Assembly: GCF_003003175.1 (NCBI RefSeq)
Contig: NZ_PVTY01000010.1
Location: forward strand, 1-64,000
Direction: 5' to 3'
Source of the DNA: Nesterenkonia sandarakina
Lineage (GTDB): Bacteria; Actinomycetota; Actinomycetes; Actinomycetales; Micrococcaceae
DNA length: 64,000 bases
A program made the translations under genes and the position numbers. Position 1 is the stretch's first letter. Each line of letters opens with the position of its first letter. Below are positions 16,557-25,707 of this stretch, one piece after another. The notes below the pieces were generated by a model. That model searched no databases, had not been told where the DNA came from, and saw only the letters and a program-made list of their open reading frames with translations.

Positions 16557-18635
16557 ATGCCCCGCCAGACCGAGGAACGCAGTGTCGCGCTGATCGGTGC
16601 CGGACCCCGCGGCACCTCCTTCCTGGAGCGGCTCCTGGCCGCGGTGGAGAACGGCACGGTGAAGCACGCCGCGCTGGAGCAGGGCACACCGTCCCCTCGG
16701 CTGCGCATCCTGGTCATCGACCCGGCGCCGCACGGTCCCGGTCGGGTCTGGAACCCACAGCAGTCCCCGCTCTACCTGATGAACACCCCGGCCAGCTTCC
16801 CCACTGCGGCGCCCGCCGGCGCCACCCAGACCCAGCTGCCGGCGTCGTCGGCCTCACGCTCCTTCGCGCAGTGGCGGCACGAGCACGAGGCCGAGGAGAC
16901 CGCCACCTCGGTGCGCGCCGACGGCTTCGAGCCGCCGGTGCCGAAGGGGATCGACCACGGCGGGACCGACACCGACTACCCCACTCGCGCCGCGTACGGG
17001 CAGTACCTCAGCTGGCTGCACACCGAGGTCTGCGCGGCGCTCGCAGAGCAGCCCGGCATCACCGTGGAGCACCAGCACGCGGAGGTCACCGAGCTGCGCC
17101 GCGCCGACTCCGGCTACGAGCTCACCCTCAATGACACCCCTCAAGACCCAGACGACGCCGCCCGCCCGGCCTCAGCTGATCGGCTGCGCGTCGATCAGGT
17201 CGTGCTCGCGCTCGGTCACATCCCAGCCGGACTGAACGAATCCGGCGAGCACTTCACCGAGGTCGCCGAGCAGCTCGGGCTGCACTACCAGCCGCCCGCG
17301 ATCCCCACCGAGGTGGACTACTACTCGCTGCCCGCGGGCGAGAACGTCCTGGTCCGCGGGATGGGGCTGAACTTCTTCGACCTGATGATCCAGGCCAGCG
17401 TCGGCCGTGGGGGAGCGTTCCACGAACACACCGACCGCCCCGCCGGGCAGCGCCTGGAATACCTCGCCACCGGGGACGAGCCGCATCTGGTGGCCGGATC
17501 CCGGCGCGGCACCCCCTACCGGGCCAAGTCCACCGCGCTCACCGAGGCGCCCGGCTTCGCCCCGGTGGGAGTGAGCCTGCACCACTTCAGCCCCGAGGCG
17601 GTGGCCGCGGCCGAACGACGCCACGATGTGCTCGACTTCTCCGCCCACCTCTGGCCGCTGATGCAGCGCGACGTGCTGCGCACCTACTACCGGACCCTCG
17701 TGGAGCTGGTCCCGGAGCTCTTCGACCCCGGTTTCGATGCGGCCCTGGATGAACTCCTGGCGGACACCCACCTGGGCGAGGCGGTGCTGCAGACCCGCGG
17801 CCAGCGACTGCTGCGCGAACTCGCCCCCGATGTCCTCTGGTTCGACATCCGCTCCCTCGGCAGGCCCTTCGGCGGACTGACCTTCGAATCCGCCGAGCAG
17901 TACCAGCAGCATATGAGCGCCTACCTGGAGGACGACGCCGCCACCTCCGCCGCGGGGGTGCGCAGCCCGGTGAAGATGGCGATCGGTGCGCTGCACCTGG
18001 CCCGGATGGAGGTCAAGGCGCTGATCAGCCAGGGCCGGGTGTCCCAGTCCAGCCAGATCAGCGAGATCGAGGGCTGGTTCGAATCCCTGGTGGAGGGCTT
18101 GGCCAGCGGCCCGCCGCTGCAGCGGATCGAGGAGCTCGCCGCGCTCACCCGCGCCGGGATCGTGGAGTTCCTCGGACCCGAGCCGATCTTCGACGTGGAC
18201 CGTGAGACCGGCTTCTACACGGCCGAGTCCCCGGCTGTGGCCGCCCCGGCATACCAGGCGCGCTGGCTGCTGGAGGCGATGATGCCGGCCAACCGGGTGC
18301 AGCTCTCCCGCTCGCCCCTGGTGGCCGGACTGCTGCGCAGCGGCCTGGCCCGGCCGCGCGAACTCGTCGACGCCTCCGGGGCGCCGCGAGCAGGAAAGGG
18401 CTTCGACGTGACCCCCCTCCCGCACCGGCTGATCCCGATGGACCGCGCCGAGCCGGAGGAGATCTACGTGCTGGGCCTGCAGCTCAGCTCGGTCCAATGG
18501 GGCACCGCGATCGCCGCCGAGGCCGGCGGGGACGTGGACTCCTCCGCCCGGTCCCTGGCAGACGCCGACGCCGCGGCCCGCGCGATCCTCACCGGTCCGG
18601 TCCGCGCGACTACAGGATCGCCCGCCCAGGATTGA
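16557..18635 (+). CDS. FAD/NAD(P)-binding protein (NAD_binding_9 type)
   Basis: A 692-residue protein that opens with a dinucleotide fold: SVALIGAGPRGTSFLERLL, then VIDPAPHGPGRVW and YLMNTPA. This matches the large COG4529-like FAD/NAD(P)-binding proteins, whose reaction is mostly unknown. The central part (VLALGHIPAGLN, VLVRGMGLNFFDLMIQ) repeats the nucleotide-fold signals. AGGAGAA lies 12 bases ahead of the ATG. The last 26 bases overlap, tail to tail, the convergent FAD-oxidase gene. Confidence 0.75.
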   Translation: MPRQTEERSVALIGAGPRGTSFLERLLAAVENGTVKHAALEQGTPSPRLRILVIDPAPHGPGRVWNPQQSPLYLMNTPASFPTAAPAGATQTQLPASSASRSFAQWRHEHEAEETATSVRADGFEPPVPKGIDHGGTDTDYPTRAAYGQYLSWLHTEVCAALAEQPGITVEHQHAEVTELRRADSGYELTLNDTPQDPDDAARPASADRLRVDQVVLALGHIPAGLNESGEHFTEVAEQLGLHYQPPAIPTEVDYYSLPAGENVLVRGMGLNFFDLMIQASVGRGGAFHEHTDRPAGQRLEYLATGDEPHLVAGSRRGTPYRAKSTALTEAPGFAPVGVSLHHFSPEAVAAAERRHDVLDFSAHLWPLMQRDVLRTYYRTLVELVPELFDPGFDAALDELLADTHLGEAVLQTRGQRLLRELAPDVLWFDIRSLGRPFGGLTFESAEQYQQHMSAYLEDDAATSAAGVRSPVKMAIGALHLARMEVKALISQGRVSQSSQISEIEGWFESLVEGLASGPPLQRIEELAALTRAGIVEFLGPEPIFDVDRETGFYTAESPAVAAPAYQARWLLEAMMPANRVQLSRSPLVAGLLRSGLARPRELVDASGAPRAGKGFDVTPLPHRLIPMDRAEPEEIYVLGLQLSSVQWGTAIAAEAGGDVDSSARSLADADAAARAILTGPVRATTGSPAQD

Positions 18636-20127
18636 GCCGGCACTCCGGATCGAACACGTCCTTGATCCGGCGCTGCAGCGCGATGACCTCCGCAGACTGC
18701 TCCCAGTCCAGCCAGCGCAGCTTATAGGTCCCGATCCCGTGCTCCCCGGTGATGGTCCCGCCCATCTCCAACGCCAGCCGGACCGAGCCGTCCAACGCCG
18801 CATGCAGCCGGGACATCGCCGAGGCCGGAAGGTCGCTCTCGGCGGCGTCGACGGTCGTGGGGTCAAGGTTGCTGGGGTCGATCGTGACGGGGGCAGCCTC
18901 AGGTGCAGCGGGGGAGGCCGCGTCGTCGTCGGCTGTCGTCTCAGAGACGGCGCTGGGACTCAGCTCGGAGCTGGGGACGCTGAAGGTGGGGTGCAGGTTG
19001 CCGTCCCCGGCGTGCGCCACCACCTTGAGCTGGACCTGGTGTTCCTCGGCGAGGTCCTCGATCGCACGGATGTAGTCCACCAGCCGGGAGCGCGGGACCG
19101 CGACGTCCTCACCCACGCGCACCTCGGTGGCGATGCCGTCGCCGCGGGCGTGCCGGCGCAGCTCGATCAGCCGCTCGGACTCGGCGGAGCCGGGGTCGCT
19201 CACAGTGGCCCCGAGTCCGCGCAGCACGTCGCGGATGATCTCGGCCTCGATGGCGGCGCCGTGCCCGTCGGTCTGGATCAGCAGCAGCGTGTTGCCGCGC
19301 TGGGCCAGGTCCGAGCCCTGCGCCTGGTCCAGGGCGAGCATCGTGTTGCGATCCAGCAGCTCCGTGATCGCCGGCTGCACCCGGGCCTTGCCGATCTCCA
19401 GCACGCCCTGCGCCGCCGTGGTCAGCTCCTCGAAGAACGCGGCGATGGTCTCGGTGTGCGGGCTCAGGTGGCGCAGGCGCACGGTCACCCCGACGACGAT
19501 GCCCAGCGTCCCCTCCGAGCCGACGAACAGGCTGGTCAGGTCGTAGCCGGCGACCCCCTTGAACGTGGCCTGGCCGGTGTGGATCAGCGTGCCGTCGGCG
19601 AGCACCACGTCCAGGGCCAGCACCGAATCCCGGGTCACCCCGTATTTGGCGCAGCGCAGCCCGCCTGCGTTGGTGGCGACGTTGCCGCCGATCGTGGAGG
19701 TGCGGTAGCTCGCCGGGTCCGGGGCGTACATCAGCCCGTGCTCCGCGGCGGCGGCGTTCAGATCGGCGTTGATCACGCCAGGTTCGACCACGGCGACCTC
19801 GTCCTCCGGCCGCATCGCGAGGATCTGGTTCATCCGGGTCAGGTTCAGCACCACGGAGCCCTCGGTGGAGTTGGCCCCACCGGAGACCGAGGTCCCGGCG
19901 CCCCGGGTGATCAGCGCGAAGCCGTGCTCGGCCGAGAGTCGCACGAGCCGCTGCACGTCCTGGGTCGACTCGGCGAAGACGACGGCGCGCGGCGGGTGCA
20001 CCTGCCAATGCTCCAGCGGCCCCTTGTCCACCGCGTGGGCGTCGAGCTCGGCCGGGTCGGTGGTCAGGGCGTGCGGCGCGAAGGCGCTGCGCAGGGCTTT
20101 CAGGACATCGTTGTCGGAGGCGCTCAT
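18610..20127 (-). CDS. FAD-linked oxidase, GlcD/D-lactate dehydrogenase type
   Basis: A vanillyl-alcohol-oxidase-fold flavoprotein of 505 residues. The FAD-binding stretches are clear (ALITRGAGTSVSGGANS, PDPASYRTSTIGGNVATNAGG) and the C-terminal lobe ends with GEHGIGTYK and LNPGRAIL, as in glycolate oxidase GlcD and D-lactate dehydrogenases; HAGDGNLHP is the C-terminal active-site motif. A 60-residue Ser/Ala/Pro-rich insert follows that motif. The substrate is a 2-hydroxy acid by family; glycolate would suit a cell that makes glyoxylate from purines, but that is inference. Confidence 0.85.
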   Translation of the reverse strand: MSASDNDVLKALRSAFAPHALTTDPAELDAHAVDKGPLEHWQVHPPRAVVFAESTQDVQRLVRLSAEHGFALITRGAGTSVSGGANSTEGSVVLNLTRMNQILAMRPEDEVAVVEPGVINADLNAAAAEHGLMYAPDPASYRTSTIGGNVATNAGGLRCAKYGVTRDSVLALDVVLADGTLIHTGQATFKGVAGYDLTSLFVGSEGTLGIVVGVTVRLRHLSPHTETIAAFFEELTTAAQGVLEIGKARVQPAITELLDRNTMLALDQAQGSDLAQRGNTLLLIQTDGHGAAIEAEIIRDVLRGLGATVSDPGSAESERLIELRRHARGDGIATEVRVGEDVAVPRSRLVDYIRAIEDLAEEHQVQLKVVAHAGDGNLHPTFSVPSSELSPSAVSETTADDDAASPAAPEAAPVTIDPSNLDPTTVDAAESDLPASAMSRLHAALDGSVRLALEMGGTITGEHGIGTYKLRWLDWEQSAEVIALQRRIKDVFDPECRLNPGRAIL

Positions 20128-20167
20128 GGGAGATGAGTCTAGGTCAGGGCGCGCCCCCGGCCCCGGC

Positions 20168-20241
20168 TGAAAAATCGTAGCTCTGTGGCGGATCGTGGAG
20201 CTAGAGCGCTACGACAAAGCGACAGCTCTACGATTTTTCGC
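20168..20241. repeat. Imperfect 74-base inverted repeat (REP/MITE-like)
   Basis: The ends GAAAAATCGTAG (20169-20180) and CTACGATTTTTC (20228-20239) are perfect complements, and the inner arms remain partly complementary (CTGTGGC / GCGACAG, TCGTGG / CTACGA). GC-rich flanks (CCCCGGC and GCCGGGG) extend the symmetry outward. It lies between the FAD-oxidase gene and the riboswitch. No second copy is visible in this window, so its status as a dispersed repeat is not shown. Confidence 0.55.
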
Positions 20242-20325
20242 CAGGCCGGGGCTGAACGTGACGAACTGCGAACCCCGCCCGGAGTCAGCACTTGCACGCA
20301 GGCATTCCGCCATGCAGACTTGTGC

Positions 20326-20450
20326 CTAGGTCAAGAGTGCCAGCGCAAAACCCCGGTTTGCTGGCCGGCAACCCTCCAGTTCGCGGTGGGGTGCCCCGGG
20401 TGACGACCTGGCTGCGGCAGTCTTCAGGAAGCTTCATCGACTGACCGTGG
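20326..20450 (+). ncRNA. SAM-IV riboswitch
   Basis: The core reads AGGTCAAGAGTGCCAGCG, then a CCCCGG hairpin, GCTGGCCGGCAACCCTCC, CGCGGTGGGGTGCC and CGGGTGACGACCT. The P1 helix pairs AGGTC (20328-20332) with GACCT (20405-20409). This is the conserved order of the actinobacterial SAM-IV aptamer, which binds S-adenosylmethionine and turns down methionine genes. The 3' limit is approximate, because downstream pseudoknot helices continue to about 20450. It precedes metY by 145-180 bases. Confidence 0.88.
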
Positions 20451-20594
20451 CAAGCGCGGGCCACACACCAGTGCGGGCCCAACACCCCAGTCCTCAGGAC
20501 AGGGCCGTACAGGATCTTCGCGCCGGCAGCTCGATCACCCGCAGCGACGTTCATATCCGGTCCAGGTCCTGGGCCGCATTGAACGGAGAATCCT

Positions 20595-22013
20595 TTGAGC
20601 AACGAGACCAACTGGCAGTTCGAGACCCAGCAGATCCACGCCGGAGTCGCCCCCGACCCGGTCACCGGAGCACGGGCGCTGCCGATCCAGCAGACCACCT
20701 CCTTCGTCTTCCCCGACACCGCCGCCGCCGCGCGCCGCTTCGGCCTCGAAGAGATCGCCCCCATCTACTCGCGCATCGGCAACCCCACGGTCCAGGCCGT
20801 GGAGGACAAGATCGCCGCCCTCGAGGGTGGGGTTGGGGCGCTCGCCGTCGGCTCCGGCCAGGCCGCCACCTCGCTGGCACTGCTGAACATCGCCCACGCC
20901 GGCAGCCATATCGTCGCCTCACCCACGCTCTACGGCGGCACGCAGAACCTCTTCAAGCACACGCTGCCGAAGTTCGGCATCGAGGTCTCCTTCGTGGAGG
21001 ACCCCGATGACCTGGAGTCCTGGCGCGCCGCCACCCGGGAGAACACGGTGGCCTTCTTCGGTGAAGCCGTGGCGAACCCGCGCGGCGACGTGCTCGACAT
21101 CGAGGGCGTCGCCTCGGTGGCGCACGAGTTCGGCGCACCGCTGATCATCGACTCCACGCTGACCACGCCCTACCTGATCCGGCCCTTCGACTTCGGCGCC
21201 GACGTCGTCGTGCACTCGGCGACGAAGTTCCTCGGCGGGCACGGAACCGCCATCGCCGGGGTGATCGTGGACTCCGGACGCTTCGACTACTTCGCCCACC
21301 CGGACCGCTTCCCCGGCTTCTCGACCCCCGATGAGAGCTACCACGGGCTGGTCTTCGGCCGGGATCTCGGGGCCGAAGGGATCTTCGGAGTCAACCTCTC
21401 CTTCATCCTCAAGGCCCGGGTCCAGCTGCTGCGCGACTTCGGACCGGCGCTGTCCCCGCACAACGCCTTCGAGATCAACCTGGGCCTGGAGACGCTCTCG
21501 CTGCGGATCGAGCGCCACGTCGAGAACGCCCAGAAGGTCGCCGAATACCTCGAGGCCCACCAGGACGTGCGGCGGGTCTACTACTCCGGCCTGCCGTCGA
21601 GCCCCTGCTTCGAGCGCGCCCAGAAGTACCTGCCCCGCGGGTCCGGGGCGGTGCTGTCCTTCGAGCTCGCCGGTGGGGCAGCCGACGACGTCGCGGCGCA
21701 GGCCCGCGCGGGCCAGGCCTTCGTGGACGCTCTGGAGCTGCACTCGCTGGTGGCCAACGTCGGCGACGTCCGCTCGCTGGTGATCCACCCGGCCTCGACC
21801 ACGCACAGCCAGCTCAGCCCCGCCGAGCAGCGAGCCGCCGGGGTCAAGCCCGGACTGGTCCGGCTCTCGGTGGGCCTGGAACACATCGACGACATCATCG
21901 CCGACCTGGCCCAGGGCTTCGAGAAGGCAGCCCAGGCCGCCGCCGACGCGGCGGGCGCCTCCGGGGCCGATGCGCAGAATGTGACGAAGCAAGAAACCGC
22001 CGCGGCGGTCTGA
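20595..22013 (+). CDS. metY: O-acetylhomoserine sulfhydrylase
   Basis: A PLP enzyme of the Cys/Met-metabolism class (472 residues) that makes homocysteine from O-acetylhomoserine and sulfide. The cofactor lysine is Lys211 in VHSATKFLGGHGT, and YSRIGNPTVQAVE is the usual family start. The TTG at 20595 follows GGAGA. It lies under the SAM-IV riboswitch and 15 bases ahead of metX, which makes its substrate. Its C-terminus carries a 30-residue Ala-rich tail beyond the usual end. Confidence 0.93.
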   Translation: MSNETNWQFETQQIHAGVAPDPVTGARALPIQQTTSFVFPDTAAAARRFGLEEIAPIYSRIGNPTVQAVEDKIAALEGGVGALAVGSGQAATSLALLNIAHAGSHIVASPTLYGGTQNLFKHTLPKFGIEVSFVEDPDDLESWRAATRENTVAFFGEAVANPRGDVLDIEGVASVAHEFGAPLIIDSTLTTPYLIRPFDFGADVVVHSATKFLGGHGTAIAGVIVDSGRFDYFAHPDRFPGFSTPDESYHGLVFGRDLGAEGIFGVNLSFILKARVQLLRDFGPALSPHNAFEINLGLETLSLRIERHVENAQKVAEYLEAHQDVRRVYYSGLPSSPCFERAQKYLPRGSGAVLSFELAGGAADDVAAQARAGQAFVDALELHSLVANVGDVRSLVIHPASTTHSQLSPAEQRAAGVKPGLVRLSVGLEHIDDIIADLAQGFEKAAQAAADAAGASGADAQNVTKQETAAAV

Positions 22014-22028
22014 GGTTAGGGTGATCAG

Positions 22029-23159
22029 GTGCTGAATGACTTTGGGAACCGACCTGCCGGGGCGCTGAAGACCCTTGAGGTCGGCGCGTACACCTTTGAG
22101 ACCGGCGGGCAGCTGCCCGGAGTCACTCTCGCCTACGAGACCTGGGGCACGCTCAATGAGGACGGCAGCAACGCCATCCTCGTCGCGCATGCCCTCACCG
22201 GCGACTCCCACGTCGCCGCGACCGCAGCGGACCCTTCCATCGGATGGTGGGAGGGGCTGCTCGGACCCGGTCGCCCGATCGACACCGAGCGCTGGTTCGT
22301 CATCGCCCCGGCCATGGTCGGCGGCTGCTACGGCTCCACCGGACCCGCCTCCCTGGATCCCGAGGGGAAGCCCTATGGCTCCCGATTCCCCTTCGTGACC
22401 ATTCGCGATTCCGTGCATCTCGAAGCCCGGCTGGCTCAGGCCCTGGGCATTCGGAAGTTCCACACGGTGATCGGCGGATCCATGGGAGGCGCCCGGGCGC
22501 TGGAATGGGCCGTCACCTACCCGGAGATGGTCGAAGGCGTGGCCGTCTTCGCCTGCGGAGCGGCGTCCACCGCGGAACAGATCGCCTTCGGCCAGGCCCA
22601 GGTGCTGGCCGTGGAGAACGACCCGAACTTCGCTGGCGGCGACTACTACGGCGGCCCCGCACCGCAGGCCGGCCTCGGGCTGGCCCGACGGATCGCGCAC
22701 ATCACCTACCGCGCCGAATACGAGCTGGCGGTGCGCTTCGGCCGCTCCGCACAGGGCTCCGAAGACCCGTTCGGCTTCTCGGAGCGCCGACGCGGGCGCT
22801 ACCAGGTGGAGTCCTATCTCGACCACCAGGCGGAGAAGCTGCTGCAGCGCTTCGACCCCAATGCCTACATCGTCCTCGCCGAGGCGCTGATGAGCCACGA
22901 CGTCGGCCGCGGACGCGGGGGAGTGGACCAGGCCCTCGCCGGAGTCACCGCGGTGCCGTTCCTCGCCGCCGTGACCACCGACCGGCTCTACTTCCCGGCC
23001 CAGTCCCAGGAGATCGCCGACGCGATTCCCGGGGACCACCGGGTGCACATGATCGACTCACCCATCGGGCACGACGGCTTCCTCACCAGCGCCGAGCAGC
23101 TCGGCGAGGCCATGCGGGAGACGCTGCGGCTGGACAGCCGGGCACCGCTGCGCCTCTGA
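22029..23159 (+). CDS. metX: Homoserine O-acetyltransferase
   Basis: An alpha/beta-hydrolase-fold acyltransferase of 376 residues. The nucleophile is Ser151 in IGGSMGG, the N-terminal YETWGTLN and LVAHALTGDSH are typical of MetX, and the C-terminal catalytic His lies in PIGHDGF. It acetylates homoserine, feeding MetY. The GTG start is 15 bases after metY; both are presumably on the SAM-IV-controlled transcript. Confidence 0.93.
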   Translation: MLNDFGNRPAGALKTLEVGAYTFETGGQLPGVTLAYETWGTLNEDGSNAILVAHALTGDSHVAATAADPSIGWWEGLLGPGRPIDTERWFVIAPAMVGGCYGSTGPASLDPEGKPYGSRFPFVTIRDSVHLEARLAQALGIRKFHTVIGGSMGGARALEWAVTYPEMVEGVAVFACGAASTAEQIAFGQAQVLAVENDPNFAGGDYYGGPAPQAGLGLARRIAHITYRAEYELAVRFGRSAQGSEDPFGFSERRRGRYQVESYLDHQAEKLLQRFDPNAYIVLAEALMSHDVGRGRGGVDQALAGVTAVPFLAAVTTDRLYFPAQSQEIADAIPGDHRVHMIDSPIGHDGFLTSAEQLGEAMRETLRLDSRAPLRL

Positions 23160-23172
23160 CACAGGGTGACCT

Positions 23173-23186
23173 GAAACAGCGGTTTC
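23173..23186. promoter_or_regulatory. GAAAC-N4-GTTTC palindrome (site A)
   Basis: GAAACAGCGGTTTC, a perfect 5+5 inverted repeat with a 4-base spacer, lies 63 bases ahead of the FmdA-type amidase gene and after the metX stop. It is one of seven such sites, all in front of transcription units of the purine island. Confidence 0.7.
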
Positions 23187-23248
23187 GGGCCGTCATTCTG
23201 CTGTAACACCTGATCGGGCAGACTTGATCGGGACGAGGAGAGTGATCC

Positions 23249-24388
23249 ATGAGCCTGCCCACCAGCCAGCAGTCCCGCGTCCAGCGTGGCGTTGAAACCA
23301 GCCCCGAGCCCATCCTGCAGCCCGGGGAGCATCTGCCCGAGGGTGCCCGCTACCTGTCCGCCGCTGCAGAGAACATCTTCTGGGGTCGCCTGCCCTGCGC
23401 CACCGACGTCCCTGTGCTGCACATCCAGCCCGGGGAGCAGGTCGTCATCGACACGCTCTCCCACGAAGGCATCCTGGAGGACCAGGGTAGGGACCCGGCC
23501 GGCTATTTCGCCAGCCACGGGGTCCCCGCTGAGCATGTGCTCACCGACGCGATCGAGCTCGCCGCCAGCGAGCATGCCCGGGATCCGCGTGTCGACGGCC
23601 CGCATGTGAACACCGGCCCGATCCACGTGGCGGGCGCTCAGCCCGGAGACCTGCTGAAGGTCACCATCGACAAGCTCCAGCGCCGCGTGCCCTATGGCAT
23701 CATCTCCAACCGGCACGGCAAGGGGGCGCTGAACGGCGAGTACCCGCGCGGCGAAGCCAATGTGTCGATCTTCGCGGCCGTGGAGCCCGACGACGCCGGC
23801 GTCCCCCGCGGCTGGATGGCCCCGAGGGCCGGCGCCCCGCGGCAGCTCAGGTTCGACCTCGCCCCCTTCTTCGGGACCATCGGAGTGGCCGTGGCCGGCG
23901 ACGTCCGGCCCCACTCGGTGCCGCCCGGCGCCCACGGCGGGAACATCGACATCAAGGTCCTGACCGAAGGGACCTCGCTCTACCTCCCGGTCCAGGTGCC
24001 CGGAGCGCTCGCCTTCGTCGGAGATCCGCACTTCGCCCAGGGCGACGGCGAGGTCGCGCTCACCGCCATGGAAGCCTCGCTGCGCGGACACCTCCGCTTC
24101 GACGTCGTCCCCCGGGAGCAGGCGCTGCGCGCCTTCGGCGAGCAGATCGGACCGCTCGCAGAGACCACCGATCATTTGATCCCCACCGGCATGGACGAGG
24201 ACCTCGACATCGCGGTGCGCAACTGCGTGCGCAACGCCATCGTGCTGCTCCAGGCCCGCTGGGGGCTCGACGCCGAACACGCCTACGCCTACCTCTCCGC
24301 CGCCACCGACTTCAACATCTCCCAGGTGGTCGACATCGTCAAAGGCGTCCACGCGAAGGTCTCGGTCAAAGACTTCGCGGGGCTGTGA
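23249..24388 (+). CDS. Acetamidase/formamidase (FmdA/AmdA) family protein
   Basis: A 379-residue FmdA_AmdA-family protein. Typical stretches are PVLHIQPGEQVVIDT near the N-terminus, the GPIHVAGAQPGDLL motif and the C-terminal AYAYLSAATDFNISQVVD. The family hydrolyses short amides such as formamide. Here it is translationally coupled to a GatA-type amidase (TGATG at 24386) and precedes uraD and pucG, so the substrate may be a small amide arising late in purine breakdown (for example oxamate); that is inference. GAGGAGAG stands six bases before the ATG. Confidence 0.83.
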   Translation: MSLPTSQQSRVQRGVETSPEPILQPGEHLPEGARYLSAAAENIFWGRLPCATDVPVLHIQPGEQVVIDTLSHEGILEDQGRDPAGYFASHGVPAEHVLTDAIELAASEHARDPRVDGPHVNTGPIHVAGAQPGDLLKVTIDKLQRRVPYGIISNRHGKGALNGEYPRGEANVSIFAAVEPDDAGVPRGWMAPRAGAPRQLRFDLAPFFGTIGVAVAGDVRPHSVPPGAHGGNIDIKVLTEGTSLYLPVQVPGALAFVGDPHFAQGDGEVALTAMEASLRGHLRFDVVPREQALRAFGEQIGPLAETTDHLIPTGMDEDLDIAVRNCVRNAIVLLQARWGLDAEHAYAYLSAATDFNISQVVDIVKGVHAKVSVKDFAGL

Positions 24389-25707
24389 TGGAACCCGCCC
24401 ACACCGATTCGACGGTCTGGCGGGTCCGCGGCGACTCCGGCGCCCCGCTGCTGCCAGCGACCGGAACCGGAGCGCTCGACGGGCACACCCTCGCGGTGAA
24501 GGACCTCTATGCCGTGGCCGGGCACCGGATCGGTGCGGGCAACCCGGTGTGGCTCGCCGAGGCGCAGCCCCAGACGACCACCGCGACCGCGGTGGCCCAG
24601 CTGCTCGACGCCGGCGCCGCGATCACCGGGATTGCGCAGACCGATGAGTTCGCGCTCTCCCTGGCCGGAACCAACCAGCACTACGGCACGCCGCCCAACC
24701 CGGCTGCCCCGGCGCGGATCAGCGGTGGGTCCAGCTCCGGCTCCGCCTCCGCCGCGGCGCTGGGTCAGGCCAGCATCGGACTGGGCACCGACACCGGCGG
24801 CTCCATCCGGGTGCCCGCCTCCTACCAAGGGCTCTGGGGCATCCGCAGCACCCACGGCGCCATCGCCCTGGACGGCGTCCAGCCGCTGGCGCAGAGCTTC
24901 GACACCGTCGGCTGGATGACCCGCGACCCGGGCGCACTCGCCGCCGTCGCGCAGGTGCTGCTCGCCCAGACCGGCCGCCACGCCGGCCGCCACATCGGGG
25001 AGCCCGCTCTCGCTCCCGACCCTGGGCTGAAGCTCATCCCGAGTCTGTTCGACCAGGTGGAGCCGGAGGTCGCCGATGCGGTGCGCGCCGCGCTCGACGC
25101 CCAGGCGAGCCCCGCCGTCGAACGCCGACTCGAGAGTGCCCCGGTGCAGCTGCACGAGCTCGAGGGTGTCTCACCCGAGATGCACGCCGCCTGGTTCGAG
25201 GCGTTCCGGATCATCCAGTTCCGGGAGGCCTGGGCGAACCACGGCGAGTGGATCGCCGGCCACTGGGAGGCGATGGCATCGGACGTCGGCGCCAGGTTCC
25301 GGATGGCCAGCGAGCTCACCGCCGACCAGGAGATGCAGGCCAGGGCGCTGGCGGCAGGAGCCCGCCGGATCATCCGGGGCTGGGTCGGGGAGGGGATCCT
25401 CGCGGTGCCCTCCGCGGCAGGGCCCGCCCCGCTGCGCGAGGCCGCAGCCCTGGGCGGCGCCGTCATCGAGGAACATCGCCGCGGCACCATGATGCTGACC
25501 TGCCTGGCCGGCCTGGCGGGGCTTCCTGTGGTCAACGTCCCGCTGCGCACCCGGGCAGGACTGCCCACGGGCGTCTGCCTGATCGGCCCGGCTGGCAGCG
25601 ACATCGCCCTGATCCACCACGCCGCGGCCTTCCATGGACACCTCCGCACGCGGGCACCTGGGCGCACTCGCGGCATCGACGACAAGGACATCCATGAAGC
25701 TGACTGA
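24388..25707 (+). CDS. Amidase-signature enzyme (AtzE/AtzF/HpxY-like)
   Basis: A 439-residue amidase-signature hydrolase. The Ser-cisSer-Lys triad can be placed: Lys in GHTLAVKDLY, the first Ser in ISGGSSSGSASA and the nucleophile Ser in GTDTGGSIRVPAS. AtzF cleaves allophanate and HpxY is reported to act on oxalurate in Klebsiella purine use. Oxalurate is the product expected from the PucG reaction encoded downstream, so it is an attractive substrate. The C-terminal allophanate-specific domain of AtzF is absent. Its 3' end overlaps uraD by 14 bases. Confidence 0.8.
   Translation: MEPAHTDSTVWRVRGDSGAPLLPATGTGALDGHTLAVKDLYAVAGHRIGAGNPVWLAEAQPQTTTATAVAQLLDAGAAITGIAQTDEFALSLAGTNQHYGTPPNPAAPARISGGSSSGSASAAALGQASIGLGTDTGGSIRVPASYQGLWGIRSTHGAIALDGVQPLAQSFDTVGWMTRDPGALAAVAQVLLAQTGRHAGRHIGEPALAPDPGLKLIPSLFDQVEPEVADAVRAALDAQASPAVERRLESAPVQLHELEGVSPEMHAAWFEAFRIIQFREAWANHGEWIAGHWEAMASDVGARFRMASELTADQEMQARALAAGARRIIRGWVGEGILAVPSAAGPAPLREAAALGGAVIEEHRRGTMMLTCLAGLAGLPVVNVPLRTRAGLPTGVCLIGPAGSDIALIHHAAAFHGHLRTRAPGRTRGIDDKDIHEAD

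Noticed and set aside
17172-18866. 564-codon minus-strand frame
   Set aside because: Antisense to the FAD/NAD(P)-binding protein gene and overlapping the FAD-oxidase; low-complexity translation.
20919-23048. 709-codon minus-strand frame
   Set aside because: Antisense to metY and metX; Gly/Val/Arg-rich translation with no family motif.
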